From the NCBI RefSeq assembly GCF_947507565.1, contig NC_089189.1:992001-1056000 (forward strand): a stretch of DNA of 64,000 nucleotides, given 5' to 3'. Position 1 is the stretch's first letter; each line of letters begins with the position of its first letter. Under the pieces are notes generated by a model. It did no database searches. It was not told the origin of the DNA and saw nothing but the letters and a program-made list of their open reading frames with translations. Shown here in pieces: positions 1 to 14,900 of the stretch. The stretch is from Oscarella lobularis. Lineage: Eukaryota > Porifera > Homoscleromorpha > Homosclerophorida > Oscarellidae. Made by a program: the position numbers and the translations under genes.

Positions 1-93
1 TACTAGCTAAGGCTTCGAGTTCTTTTTGTATTCTTATAGCTTATGCTTCAATTATCATTTTTTGCCTGCATGATCGTTTTTTCCGTTTGCTAG
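1..93 (+). other. 3' end of an intron of the giant gene
   Basis: This T-rich stretch ends in a polypyrimidine run and TTTGCTAG. The next base opens a frame (VTLAVVEEYDGSW...) that continues through a second intron with no break. I see no independent gene here. Confidence 0.6.
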
Positions 94-1900
94 GTCACGC
101 TCGCCGTTGTCGAAGAGTACGATGGGTCGTGGCTCGTCGAAATGGACGTTAAGAATACTCGCAAGGTCGTCAGCGAAGGTCTGGCCATCGTCAAACGTGG
201 TCAAGTGGACAGCCAACTGGAAAAGTTGTTCGCCGACGATTTCTTCTTCGTTCAAGACAGCCGAGGACTTGTTCGATCCGTATATTATCCGAGCGACACC
301 GATCCAGAGGCGACGGCGCTGAAAAAAGGTGGGAAGTTTGAGGGGTGGGGCCCCCTTTCGCGGGACAAAAAACCGTTACTCCTCTAGGCATCCTCGCCGC
401 GCTGAGCATCAACCTGACGATGAGCCACGAAGTCGAATACGAGTCGGACGACGCGGACGAGAGCGGATCGCATCGCGGACGCTTCTCGATCACGCCCGGC
501 ACGCAACCGGGAGCATTTCGCATCGTCAAGACGCACAGACACGAAGACTACGCCGAATTTTCGCAAGAGAACACGAAACCAGGCGGAAGAGAAGAAGAAA
601 GACAACATCTTGTTCATCTGGACGACAAGAGGTAGTAGACTACATCCGTTCCCACGACGATTGTTAGTTCAATCGTTTTTGTTTCTCTCTTTAGCTTCAT
701 TCGTTCGGCGCATCGACACATCTCCGGCTATCTGCCTCATTCCGCCAAGGGCATGCGAGTCGACTCGGACACGCTGTATCGTCGATCGAACGCCGATTTG
801 AACATACGCGGTCTCTCGAAATTGGAATTCGCGCGCATCTGCGACGGAGCGAGCGCGCAGCGTCGTCGCAGCCGCCGATCCGCCGGCGTCGACCTGAACG
901 CCTATCGTCAGGACGACATCGCCATCAAAGACAATCTGCAACGACCGGACACGACCCCAATAGCGGGAATCGGCGACGAAGAAATTCGAATGACGTCAGA
1001 TCCTTTTGAACTGATGAATTGCGTGACGCAGGAAGCCGCCGTTGCCGAGAGATCCCAATGCCAATTGAAGCTCTTGTCCGTCATACGGAAGGACGCGATT
1101 TCCGCTCGACGCGCCGTCGACGCGATATGCAACGGCGAGAATCCGTCGTCGTTTCGCTGGCGACACGTCATCCAAGCGCTCGCCGGATCGCACTACGGTC
1201 AAGACTGTCTCGTACGTCTGATGCGAAACGATTCGCTCGCCTCGGAACGCTTCTCCGATCTTCTCATCGCGACGCACGGCGTCGACAATCCGAATCCGCG
1301 TCTCGTCGATCATTTGAAATCGGTTACCATGACGACGACATCGGACGTATTCGACATGGACGCGCGTCACGCCGCCGCCTTGTCGTTGGGTCGGCTCGCG
1401 CGCAAGGCGAACGAGCGCGGCGACGATCCGATAGCGCGCGACATCGTCGCGCATCTCGAAGCGCGACTCGTCGCCTGTCCCGTTCACGATCCCGACGAAC
1501 TGTGGAGTCAGTTCGACGATCATGCGGTCGTCTACGCGGCGGCTCTGGGCAATGCCGGTCACGACGCGAGTTTCGTTCGACTGCTCGAGTTCGCCCAGCA
1601 CAATCTGACGAACGTTCGTCGCGCCGCCATCTACGGCATGCGTCACATGACGTGGACGAAAGTCGAGCCCGTTTACGTGCGCGTAATCGTCGATCGGAAT
1701 CGTACGGAGGCGGAGAAGTTGGCCGCTATGGACGCGATGTTGAGTCACGCCGACGAGTTGAGCGGCGAGAGCGTCGAAGCGCTGGCCTCTCTCTATCACG
1801 AGTCCATCGTTCGCTATCCCGACGTGGAGAAACACTTGAAGAATTTCTTCTCGACTCGTCTCGATGATAGATCACGTGAAGTTCTCCAACGCGGACGAAT
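94..1900 (+). other. Vitellogenin_N / large lipid transfer protein (LLTP) module
   Basis: The joined exons read FADDFFFVQDSRGLVRSVYY, then PSDTDPEATALKKGILAALS. This is the vitellogenin/apolipophorin/MTP signature in which a strand ending in a G-x-V/I-x-x-[VI]-Y-x-P motif is followed by LKKGIL[SA]xLQ. The exon join (328/388) falls inside KKG|IL. From about 1000 to 1860 there is an alpha-helical repeat region with HEAT-like helices, such as VYAAALGNAGHDASFVRLLE and VRRAAIYGMRHM, matching the LLTP helical domain in which a conserved LGNAG motif is typical. In known LLTPs this module forms the lipid-binding cavity. Assignment is by motif reading only. Confidence 0.68.
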
Positions 1901-2942
1901 ATTGACGACGGTCGAGGAGACGAAGCAACGGCATCTGACTCGAGCGAGACGCGACTCCAAGTTGGAGCAGTTTCTCGAGACGGCGCTCAAGCCGCTCGTC
2001 GATCAGGCGTTCGGCGTGAATAAGGAATTCGGTAAGGATTTCGGCGCCGATAAAGTGAAGGCGCGCTTCAAGGCCATCTTTCGCAATCTCGCGCGAGTTT
2101 ATTTATCCATATTCGACGGTCGAGTCGAATTCGATATTTTCAACGACGTCACTGCGTACGTAAGTGCGTTCGGTCTTCGCTTCGACATCGTTCACGGACG
2201 CGCTGCCTTTCAAGCGGGTCTCTCGTTCAAGAACACGATTCTCTCCAATCTGCTCAACACCGTCATCGACACGGCCGAGAAGGCGGTCGGAAGCGTGCGA
2301 AGCGCGCTCGCTCCTCTCGTCGAATTCGTCGTGAAAATTCTCGATTTTCTCGACGATACCTTCTCGAGCGTCGACAAAATTCTCGAGCCCGTGCTTCCCT
2401 TCTTGAACATCATGGAGCAGGCGATCGGCTTTCTCGACAAGGCGATCAACGTGAGCAACGTCGCCATCGACTTCATCAATAAGATCAAGAGCTTCATAAG
2501 TCGTGTCGGCGATCTGACGTTCGCGCGCGAAATCGTGCAAGATCTCAAGGACAAATTGAACGAGTTCGTGAAGAAGAAGTTGCAGAAGTTGTCCGATCTG
2601 TGCCACTCGATCATTCGCTACGTCACCGATCCCATCGACACGCTGAACGAGTTCGTCGAAAACGCGACGCGAATTATAGACCAAATAACTGCTATAGTCG
2701 ACGCAATACCCGAAGACGTGTCGGCCGAGTTCGGCAAGTTGCTCTGCGACGTCGCCTCGGCGCTTCTCAACTACGACGACTCCGTTAAGTCGGACGAGGA
2801 GGACGATACCGGTCTTCTTGCGTCGCTGAAGGGATTCGTTGCGAAGCTCGCCGGAGTGAGAGGCGGCGGCGGCGGCGGCGGCGGCGGTTCGAGTCCGACT
2901 ATGGCATTGACTTCGAGTCCGACGTCGCCCGGTGGCGGCGGA

Positions 2943-2989
<47 letters not shown>

Positions 2990-5900
2990 CTCGAGTCCCA
3001 CAACGGCATTGACTCCGACGTCGCCCGGTGGCGGCGGCTCGAGTCCCACTACCGCTTCTCCCGGCGACTCCTCGTCGTCTCTTCAAGAAATACTCGATTT
3101 ATCCGGATTCTTCGATACGTTTATCGACTACGCTAGGTCCCTTGCCAGTGGCTTTCGCGACGGCTTCAAAGAGGGCGAAGCGGCGGGTAAGAAACTCGCC
3201 GAAGACTTCAAAGTTTTCGTCGGGAAAATGCGAGGTGTTCTCGTCTCGTCTCAATCGGCTATCGACGCGTTTCGCGATCAGTTGAGCGGCTATACGGCCG
3301 TTGCCGACGTCGCGGATTTCGTGAAAGATCTCGGCAAAAAGGCGCTACTCAATCCGAGTCTCGTGGGCAAAGCGTTGGGGCCCGTCAAGACGGCTATCAC
3401 CAAGGTCGAAGCGCAGGTGTGCGGTCCCATCGAAAAGGGTCTCGCGACCGTGAACCGCTACGTCGAAATCGCGGTGAACACGAGTCAAGAAGCGGTCGCC
3501 AACCTGACGGACAAAGTCCAGGGTTTCCTTCGCAACGCGTCGGCGCAAGTCTTCGACGCTTTCCCTGTCAACGTCAGTCTCCTTTCGACCGTCGATCTCT
3601 TCGAAATCATACAGGATCTAATGACGAGAAGCATAGAGAAAGTATCGACGTTCATCGACGACGCCGTCATGACGCGATTCAACGAACTCGCGACGAATTT
3701 CACGAACAGCATACGCGATTTCATAGACAGTAAGATCGAAGAGTTCGCCGACGTTCTCGACGAGAAACTGAAGCCGATGCAAAAGTATCTCGAAGCGAGC
3801 GAAGAATTCATCAAATTCGTTCAGATGGCGCGCGACGTGAACGACATCGTCGCATTCGTCGGCGAAGGCGTGCCGGAAATCGTCTCGCTGACGGGCAACA
3901 TCAACGACGTGCTCGATAAAACGCTCGACGTGGCGAAATGGATCAATGAGATATTAGGACATATATCGAGTTCGAAATCGTTCGTTGAATACGCGACGAA
4001 AGGACGCGACTTCGTCACGGATCTCATCGACGAGGGATTCGATAAATTGCGATCGATTCTCGAAGGCATGCGCGACAAGCTCTTGAACTCGTTGCGAGAG
4101 GCGGCCGCCGTGGCGATCGAGTATCTCTCCGGCGGCATCGAGTTCGTTCAGAACATCATCGACGGCATATCGTCGGTCGCGAATCGCGTCAACGGTTTCA
4201 TCGATTCGATTGGCTTGGTCAAGGAGGCGGCGAATAGCGTGTCGCTCTCGTTCGAAGCGTCGTGCTCGTTCAGCGGCGTCGTCGACATCGTCGTCGAGTA
4301 CGAGGAGAAATTCGTCGGCATGATCACGTGCTGGAACGATCTCGTCAACGCGACGACGGACACGATCGGCGAGGGTCTGATCGAAGTGACGAAGACCGCC
4401 GTTTCGCCCATAGAAGCGCTCGCCGAAAAAATCTCCAACTTCATCGGTCGATTGATTTATTTGACCGACGTCTATTTCACCGATTTAGTCGGCTACGTCA
4501 CGCAGGTGTGCGGCGACGGACCGATTTCGCCCGTCTGCGGCGCCGAGCTCTTCATCGACGACGTCGAGTCGGTGATCGCCGACGCGCAGGCAATCGTCAA
4601 CGATACGAAAAAGATCGCCGATTTGACGGCGGTCGTCGATAAGGTGAACGAATACGTCGAGCGCTTGGAAAATCTCACGCAGCGCGCCATCGATAAAGTG
4701 ACCGCCGTTATCGACTTCGCGAAATCGGTTTCCATCGCCGATGCGGTCGCCTTGGGCAAACGCGTTCTCGATGCGCTTCTCGGCGGGTTCACGTTCGAAA
4801 TCAATCTCGAGTTGCCGTCGTTGCCGTTTCGACGACGTCGTCGCGAGATCAGCACCGACCACTTGCCGTCGTTGCCCGGTCGATTGCGACGCGAAATCGA
4901 CTTGGCCGGTTTTCCGTTTATGAAGGAGTTGAATCAGTTGGTGCAACTCGGAAAGACGGTCTGGTACGAAGTGCGAGACGTCGTTCTCAACGCCGTCGGC
5001 GACGTCCTCCAGGTAGCGAACAATTTCGCCAATGCTCTTCGACAGATGTGCGACTTCTTCACGACGCTCTCCGTTCCCGACGAAATATTCGATCCCGTTC
5101 TGTTCATCATCAACGAGGCGGAAAAACTGGCGATGAAACTCCAAGCGTTCTTGGAGGAAACCTTCTTTCCGCCGCTCGAAGCGGCGACCGGCGTCGTCAT
5201 CAAATTCCAATCGATCGTCTTCGACATCAAGGAGTTCATCAACGGGCAAATTCTCGGACGCATTCGAAGTGCCGCCGATTTCTTGTCCGTCAAAGCGCCG
5301 GAGATTTTGAAGACGGTGCGCGATTGGCTCGCGAAGTTGCTACTCGTCGACGCCGGTCTCGACGCCGGCGACTTGGACGATTACACGACGTTGGGCTACT
5401 GTTCGGCCGATACGTGCGTCAACGTGCGTCCCCGATCGAGCAACTTGTATCGAAATGTCGTCTTTAAGGTCAAGTACACGCACTTGCAAGTGCTCCAGAG
5501 AAATCGAGTCTTCATTCCTGGACTATTCGAGGATTATCAAGTTGAAGGCATTTGGCCTCTCGATAAAAGCGGCACGCACTTCATTCTCTCCATGTTCGTC
5601 ACCGGTGGGAATTTTCAAAAGCCGAACATTCTCGTCGTGCAGAAGAACGACGGCACCGTCCTTCGTCTCTACCGTCTCTATAAACCGAACGGAAAAATTC
5701 TTCAGGGGCCGATCGGTGTCGTCATCGCCGAAGACTGGCTCTACGTTCATAAGATCAATAAGACGACGAAAGGCGACGTCGTCGGGAATCTCTACGGCAT
5801 TTTGAAATCGGCGTTGGGCTCCATGACGACGCTCGCGCGCCCGGCGAACGTGAACTTCACGCTCGCGGAGAACACCGACTCGATGGGAACGGGAATGTTC

Positions 5901-8900
5901 TACGAGAATCGTCGCATCTGGATCACCGATTATTTGGACAGCGGTAAGACGAGTCTGGGCACGACCTTTCCCAAGCATCACATACGTCGAAAGAACAAGC
6001 AGGAATCGTGGGTCGCCGCCTATCGAACGGACGCCAAAGGCAAAGTCGTTGTCACGAAATATCGTCCGGATAAGACGCAAGTTATCAAACCCGATCGAGT
6101 CGTCACGGTGGGCAAGAACGTCGTCGGCTTCTCCGTCTTCACCCAACTCGGCGAGACGTTCTACGCGATTCTTCGCTGCGCGCCGAAGCCCGGTTTCAGC
6201 TGCAAGTTGGAGTTCATCGAACCGTGGCCCGGCGTCAATGAGACGTATAGCGGCGTTCCCGTTCGTTTCGGGCAGGCCGGCGTGACTATTCAACGCGCCG
6301 TTCGAATGCCGTCGGGCGCCGTCGACGTGACGTTCGCCTCGGCGGGCGAAAATCTGATCGTGACGTTCAATAGCGGCGCTCAGGGCGAGCAGGCGAGACG
6401 ACTCGTAACCGGTGCCGATTTGGAAGACAGTACCATTTACTTCGCTATTCCCGTCCTGAAGAATCGTCTCAACATCCGTGACGCCGTTTCGAGGAACGAA
6501 CTCTTTCTCACTGTTCTCGGCCAGGACGTCGTCAAGCCGAGAGAGCTGATACCTCTGACGAGATCGAAGCGTCAGACCGATTTGTCGAATTGTCTCGTTG
6601 GCGAGGGAACGCTCTACGAGACATCGATCGAGTTCTTTCGAACGTGTCAGTTCGGCTGTAAACAAAGATCGATTCTTCTCGGCGTCTATTTCGGCATCTT
6701 CGCTTATTTGGATTTTTGGGCGTTGGGTAATCTCGAAGTGACGTATCAAGCGGCTCTGTGCATACTCGAACGCGAGGCGCGCGCCTCGATTATTCCACGC
6801 GCCTACATGATCGTCGGCGGTCAAGTCTCCATCCAAGCGGCGCTACTGAGAGTCGGCATACGAATAGACGTGACGCTGATGGACACCAGTCTCATACCCA
6901 CGCTGATTCTCCGCGTTAAGGGTTCGGTAATGCAGGCGTGCGGCGAACTGAAAATCATCATTAGGCCGCTCAAACTCACCTTGAGTCTCGTCTTCGATAT
7001 TCTCGGTCCTATTATCAAATGCGGCAGTTGGAAGCCGTGGTCGTGTCGCATAACAATCGGCGTTTGGTACTCGAAGACCATTGAATTGTTCTCATGGTCG
7101 GCGAATCCCATATCTCTTACGCCCGTGCCGGAACTCTGTCTCTCGACCCCCGATCGTACCGCTCCGGTGAAGGGAACAGTCGAAGCGAAGCAGAACGACC
7201 AGCAATCGCTCACCGCCGAGTGGTCCGATTTCACCGACCCCGAAGCTGAATATTTGCACTACTACATCACAGCGAGGTCGACGTCCGGACCTACGCTCTT
7301 TTCCAACGAATTCACCGACGGAGCGACGCTGACGAAGTCCGGTTTGACCTTTCAGCACGGTTCGCGCGTGATAGTCACGGTTGAGTGCCGCAACTCCGAC
7401 GGAAAGAAGACGTCTGTCAGTGCTCCGTCGTTTTTCGCCGACACGACGCCGCCGAAGGTTCACGGTTTAATCGACGGGCCTAAGGGGTCGAGCGACATCG
7501 ATTACGGTTTCAGCGAGAATTCGATCAAAGCTAGTTTCGACCAAATAACCGACGAAACCGAAGTGTCGTTGATTGAGTGGGGCATCGGGACGACGAAGGG
7601 CCAGGACGACGTTCTGGCGTACGCCGAAACGAAGAAATCGGACGATCTCGCCAATAATCAGTTGACTCTGACCCACAATACCATCTACTACGTCTCCATT
7701 CGAGCGATGAACGCTCTCGGCATCGAAGGCATCACGACGACCGACGGCATTCTCATCGATCACACGAATCCCGTCGCCGGCGTCGTCTTCGACGACTCGT
7801 TCACGTGCGACGAGGACAAGGACTATCAGATCGCGAAGGAGAGCTTCAAAGCGTGCTGGATGGGATTCAGCGATCCCGAAAGCCGTATCCATTATTACGA
7901 CTGGAATTTGGCGCACTCGACCGGCACGCCGGAGTTCGACTTCATCAACGTCGCTCTCAGCTCGTACGGCTACATCAAAGATCTCAATCTAATTCCCAAG
8001 GAGACGTACTTCGTCAATTTACGAGCGTGGAATCGAGCCGGTCTCTTTACGCGAGTCCAATCCGACGGCGTTCTCGTCGACTACACGAATCCCGTCTGCT
8101 CGCAGGTCTTCGACGTCGTCGACGGCGTCGAAGGCGACTCCGATTACACGACGAAGCTGGACTCGATCACGGCGACGTGGACGTGCAGCGATCCCGACAG
8201 CGGTCTCGACACGTTCGCCGCCGCCGTCGGCACGTTCAAAGGCGGCTCGGACGTTCTTCCGTTCTCCGACGTCGGCTTCAGTCCGAACGGCACCGCTCGC
8301 GTGAAATTCGACACGTTCGTGATCAGCGGCGGCGTTCGATATCACGTCACGAGTCGCGTCGTCAACAAGGCGGGATTGTTTTCGACCGAGTGGTCGGACG
8401 GCATATCGCTCGACGATACGCCGCCCGATTACGCGGACATCTACGTGCGCGACGGCGCGGGCGCGTCGCGCGCTCTCGACGTCGATTTCCAGGTGTCCGA
8501 CAATACGCTGTGCGCGCGATGGTTCGGCGCGTTTGCCGATCTCCAGAGTCCCATACGGACGTACTACGTGACCGTTGTTGCGAACAACGGTAGTACCATT
8601 TACGAGGAAGCGTCGATTGGGTATCGTACGTCGACGTGCGTTCCGGATTTGAGCTTGGAGACGGGTGCCATCTATCGGGTCGTCGTGCGAGCGGAGAACG
8701 CTGCCGGGTTGAGTACGAGCGTCGAAACCGACGGCGTTTTGATCGACAATACGCCGCCCATGGCGGGAGATCTATACGATGGACAAGTCGTCGGCGAAGA
8801 TATCGATTTCTGGCGATTTGCTACGTCGGCGTTCGGAAACTATCGATCGTGTCTGTCGTACGACAAGGCAGACTTCTGGCCTCTCGACAGTTTGAATTTG

Positions 8901-11900
8901 CCGGAGAAGCAGCCCTGTTTCACGTACCAATTCCGCGACGAAGAGAGCGGCATCGGTTACTTGGAGACGAACGTTATAGACAACACTGGCAAGGAGATAA
9001 CTACGTGGCAGTACACCGAAGCCCGCTTCGATTGGATGGGCCGAACGATTGCCGGAGTCCACAACGGTTTCTATCGTTTCGCACTGCGAATATACAACGG
9101 TGCGGGAAGCTTCATCGAAGTCTATTCGAACGGAACGCGAATCGATACGACGCCACCCGAACTGACCAATCTCATCGAATTCAACTACACCGGAGTCGGT
9201 CCTCCAAGCGACATCGACTATCTCACCCAAGACGACATCGACGTCGGCGCCAGCTGGGACGTCACCGAAGACGTGTCGGACATCGTGCACACCGATTGGG
9301 CGATCGGATCGTACCGCGGCGGCAGCGACTGGCTCGATCACACGACCGTCGTCGGCGGCAATCCGCACTACATGTTGACGAGCTTGTCATTGGGTCGTCG
9401 ATACTACATAATGGTTCGCGTGACGAACGCCGCCGGCTTGGTGACCAAGGTCTCGACGGACGGTTTCATTATCGACTACGTCGCACCGGTGAAGGGATAC
9501 GTTCAAGACGGCTGGGGCGAGTTCGACGCCAGGTATCAGTCGACGAATCGAACGGCGTGGTGCAAGTGGCGATGGATCGACGATTACGAGTCCGGCATAG
9601 CGGACATGAAACTCGGCATCGGTAGTAATTTGAACGACACGGACGACGTCTACGGCGAGTACAAGAACTTGACCGTCTTTGACGTCGCCGCGGAGAGATC
9701 CGTTCTCACCGGACTCAGTCTTTTCTCGGGAATTTTGTACTATTGTCACGTCAAAGCGACGGATTTCGTCGGTTTGTCCACCGTTTCGTCGTCGAACGGC
9801 ATCACCGTCGACGTATCGGCGCCGATCTGCTTGGGAAGCGTTTACGAAGGTTACCAGAATGAAATCGACTTTTCTGCTGTCAGAGGTCTTCACGTCGCTC
9901 GCTGGGACGAATGCTCCGATCCGGACACCGATATCTTACAGTATCTCCTCGGTATCGCTACGAATGTGACGGGCCCTGATCTCGTGCTCGCCTATCCGTT
10001 CCGAAGTTTCGGCAAGTCGACTGTTGGTCCCTACTTGGGCGTCGATCTTCAACACGCCGTCACTTACTACTCCGCCGTTCGTGCCGTCAATTTCGCCGGT
10101 TTGACGACTACCGTCATTTCTGACGGCGTGACCATCGACTTGACGCCGCCTCACTGCTACAGCATCGGCGACGGACAAGAAGGCGACGTTGACTACGAAA
10201 CTCAGCCCGGTTTCATCGCCGTCAATTGGAATTGCACCGAAGACATCACCGAAATCAATATGACGTGGACGATTGGACTCTATCCTGGCGGTTCGAGCCT
10301 ATTGCGAAAATACGTCGACGTGAACGCCGGCGTCGCCATCAATCGCGACATTATCCTCCAAGAGGGAGTCACCCTCTTCTCGACGCTCATACTTCTCAAT
10401 ACGGCCGGTCTTCGCACGGTCAACACGACGGACGGTATCGCTGTCGATTCGACCCCGCCGATTGCCAGTTTCGTCAAGGACGGTTTGAACCCGGCGCGAG
10501 ACGCTGACTTCCAGTCGAGCGTCAGCCAAATCTCGGCCAATTGGCTCATCAGCGATATTCAGAGTGGCATCTTGTATTACGACGTAGAAATTATTCCACC
10601 ACCTCTCAGTGGCAACACTGTCACGAAAGTCGTCGGAGCCAATCAAGTAACTATCGATGCAGGACTTCAACCGGGCGGTTTCTATCAGATCAAGGTGACC
10701 GGGTACAACGGTGCCGGTCTCTTCGCGAGCGCGACGTCGGACGGAATTATCATCGATCCGACGCCGCCGAATTGCACGTACGTCTTCGACGGCGCTCGTC
10801 AAGGCTTCGACTACCAATTCCAGTCGTCCGGCGCGCCGTTGGGAGTCAATTGGGATTGCGCCGACGACGAGTCGAACATCACGTCCATACGTTGGTTCGC
10901 GGTGAACGACAAGACGAGCGTTTCGACCGAAGTGATCGTCGACAAGGACGCGATCGTCGCCGTCGCCAGTCGACTGCAATTGGCCGAAGGCGATCGCTTC
11001 TACGCTCGTCTCGTCATCGAAAACGGCGCCGGACTGACGAAGGAGTTCCGATCGGACGGCGTCATCGTCGACTCGTCGCCGCCCGAGATATTGGACTTTA
11101 CGATCGTCTACGATCCGACCGGCGAGACGTTCCTGTTGACGTGGATCGCTCGCGACAACGAGAGCGGCATCGCCGAGTCGGAATTCGGCATGGGAACGGA
11201 AGACGGGAAATACGACGTTTTGGCTTTGACTTCGGTCGGAAAGAGCTTCAGCGTCTCGACGAAAGACTACGTGGTGGTCACTTCGCCGACGACGTATTAT
11301 TTCTACTTGGTCGTTGCGAATGAGGCTAGCGCGAAGTCGAGAGAGAGCGCTATTTCTGTGAGCGATGGCACGCCGCCGATTTTCGAAGGCGACGTTACAG
11401 TAGAAATCGTTTATCCTGCGCGCAATTTTGAAGACAGCGAAACGTTCATCGACGACGCGGCTCTTCTCATCGTCTGGCAGAAAATATCTGACGTCGAAAC
11501 GGGCGTCGAGACGTTGTCTTGGGCTCTCATCAACACCAATTCGTCCGCTCCCGATTTCAAAGCGTTGACCTATCGAACGTTGGGCGACGTTCTCGGAGGA
11601 AATTCGGTGCAAGTCGACATGATTCGTCTTTTCAACATGAACAGTTATCGAGTCGTTTTGCGCGCGGAAAACGGCGTCGGATTGCAATCGTACGTCGCGT
11701 CGATTACCTTCAACGTGACGTTCGGCGCCTTCAAGGCGGGCTTCGTCTTCGACGGCCCCGGCTACTTCGACGAGGACTATCAACCGCACACGGTCGGCAT
11801 ATGGAGTCGATGGGAACAATTTCGCGATCCCGTCTTCGGAATCAAGGCCTATTCGTGGGGCGTCGGCGTCACGCCGAACGATACGAGCATTTTGAATCTA

Positions 11901-14900
11901 ACGAACGTCGAACTCGCCGAGAAAGCGCACAAGCTGAGCGTTCTGCCTCTGGAGCACGGCGTGACGTACTACATCACCGTCGTCGCTACGAACAATCGCG
12001 ATTTCACCGTCCAAGCCGCATCGGACGGCATTACGATCGACACGACGCCGGCTTATTGTCGCTATCTCGGTTTCGGCTTGTCCGGAAATTTGGAGTACGT
12101 CAATTCGCTGCAGAACGTCTGGATTTCGTGGAATTGTTCCGACGACGAGAGTCCCATAGCCGAGTACAAGTTCTCCATCGGCACGTCGGCTCATTTCTCC
12201 GATTTGGTTCCTCAGACGACGATCGCGCCGGCGAATAATCGCTACAAGATCAAAACGCTGAACATCAGCGAGGACACGTCCGCCTATTTGACGTTGACAG
12301 TGAAAAACCAAGCCGGACTCTACTTCACCGAAACCGCCGGTCCCGTCGTCTTCGACTTCCACGATCCGAACCCGGGAACGGTGACGGCGAAATGGCAGGA
12401 CGACAAAATCAGCGCGAAATGGATGGACTTTCGCGACGAGAGCGGTCTCGATCGCTACGAGTGGGCAATCGGCACGTCGCCGGGAAGTACGAACGTTCTA
12501 TCGACCGCTTCCGTCGGTTTGTCGACGTCGAAAGTCAGTCCGTCGATCGACGTTCAACAAGGCTCGCTCTACTACGTCACCGTCACCGCGTACGACATGG
12601 CGGAGAACTTCGTCTCCGTTCAATCGGCTCCCGTCAAAGGCGATTTGACGGTGCCGGTGAGCGGCACCGTCGCCGAAGGCAGTCTCATGGACGAAATCGA
12701 TTACTACACGGGAACGGGAAGCATTTACGTCGTCTGGGCCGATTTCGACGATCCGGACACTGGAATCAAAGAGTATCTCGTTTCGGTTGGACGATCGCCG
12801 GGAACGTCAGAACTCCAGGCGCCCGTGTCCGTGGGAACGGCTACCGAATATTATTTGGATTCGGAACGACTTACGCCTGGAGTCTGGTACTACGTTTCCG
12901 TCACGGCTGTGAATGGAATAGGACTACGCACGCTGGTGTCGTCTGACGGAATCTTAGTCGATCATACGGCGCCCCGAGCGGGAAGCGTGGCAATTGAAAA
13001 AACTGATAAAAGCAGTATGCACTTCGTTGGAGGAACTGGGCCGTTTACGGTCAAATGGAAAGACTTTATCGATCCGGAGAGTTTGATGGGCTACTACGTA
13101 TGGTCGTTGTGTTTCGAGAATCTCGTCGAGTGCGTCGTTCCGTGGGAAAACGTTCAGAACGAGCCGGAAGTGGTTAAAGAGGGGCTCGATTTGACTCCCG
13201 GCCAGTGCTACGTGGCGAGAGTCAAAGCGTACAACAAGGCCGGACTTTGGGTGCAGAGCATGTCGGAATCGATCGTATTCGACTCGACGCCGCCCGTGAT
13301 GGGAACCGTGACGATAGGCGCAAAGAAACACGTAACGATTCAAAACGACGCGTCGGCGGTGACGGTCGTCTGGTCGCCGATAACTGACTTGGACAGCGGG
13401 CTTCAATCTATAACGGCGTGCATTGGAACGGAGCCGGAGAAATGCGACGTGAAGAGCGTCGACGTGACGCCGACGAGCCGACGTGAGGTGACGATCAGCG
13501 GATTGTCGTTGATGGACGCTGAAACGTATTACGCGACTCTGACGGTACTAAATGGCGCTGGACTTTCGTCGGTGGCCGCATCCGAAGGCACGATAATCGA
13601 CACGACTCCACCGTCCATGGGAACGGTCATCGACGGCTATACGACCATCGATATTACATATCAGGACTTCACGACAGGCGTTCTCAGCAATTGGGTCGAC
13701 TTTTTCGAAGACGTGAGTACGATCGTCGAGTACCGTTGGGCCATAGGAACGTCGACGAGTCGAGACGACATTCTACCGTGGAACAGCGTCGGTTTGCGAA
13801 CGAACGTTTCAGCGGACGGCTTACAAATTGCAAGCGGAACGGTCGTCTATAATTTAGTCGAAGCGATCAATAGCGCCGGTTCGAGTACGACCGTCGCTTC
13901 GAACGGTTTCACGGTCGACGACACGTCGCCAGTGATATCGTCGGTGAAAATGGGCCGCAGGAGTCGTCCCTACGAGCGCTACGAACTGTGGAACGAAGAA
14001 ATAGCCGCCTTCTGGGACATCGCCGATCCGGAGACGGGTATTCTGAATGTCAAGTGGTCCATCTGTTCGAACACGACGGCGCACCATTGCGTGGAAACTC
14101 TCACCGACGTCGGCACCGCGACGTCGGCCGTCAGCTCGTCGGTGACGGTGACGTTCGGCGCTTGCTACTACGTCGCCGTTCGCGTCGAAAATTGCGCGAA
14201 ACTCGTTTCGTACGCCGTGTCCGAGTGCACGATATTCGACAATTCGGCGCCGGTAGCCGGCAGCGTCGTCGACAACGAAGACGGCGTCAATGTCGAGTAC
14301 CAGTCCAGCAATACGACGCTTTCCGTTCGCTGGTACGGATTCGGGGACAACGAGTCGTCTATCGACTACTACAGTTGGTGCATCGGTACGACACCCGGCG
14401 CAAACGATACGCGACAGTGCGTCGACGTCTCCACGACCGATCGAGCGTCTGCTTCGGGACTCTCTCTCAAAGACGGCGTGCAGTACTTCGTCACCGTCTT
14501 TGCCGTCAACAAAGTCGGTTTGCGCAGTGTCGCCATAACTGACGGCGTCGTCGTCGACAGCACGCCGCCGGTGAAAGGTCAACAAGTCATCGACGGAACG
14601 GGAGAAACGGATATCGATTCGTCGAGCGACGATACTACAATATCAGCCAGTTGGGATCAGTTCAGCGATAGCGTGAGTTCGATCAAGACGTGCTACTGGT
14701 GGGCGGGATCGTCCTACGGCGCCGACGACATTTTCAGTCGCATCGAAGTCGGAACGGCGACGTCGGCGTCGTCGACCGGCTACGTGCTCGTGTCGGGAAG
14801 TTTCGTTTACGTGTGCGTCGAATGCGAGAATAGAGCCGGTTTGACGACGTCGACGGTGTGCTCGGACGGCTATCTGATCGACACGACGCCGCCCGGCGTG

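Noticed and set aside
5523-6836. Second long minus-strand frame (437 codons)
   Set aside because: Same cause as other antisense frames in the first 23 kb: a compositional shadow of the sense coding exon.
10299-11819. Long open frame (506 codons) on the minus strand inside the giant exon
   Set aside because: It lies antisense to strongly coding FN3-like repeats. The CG-rich, TCG/CGA-heavy codon use of the sense strand leaves stops rare on the antisense; the product is Arg-rich and has no domains.
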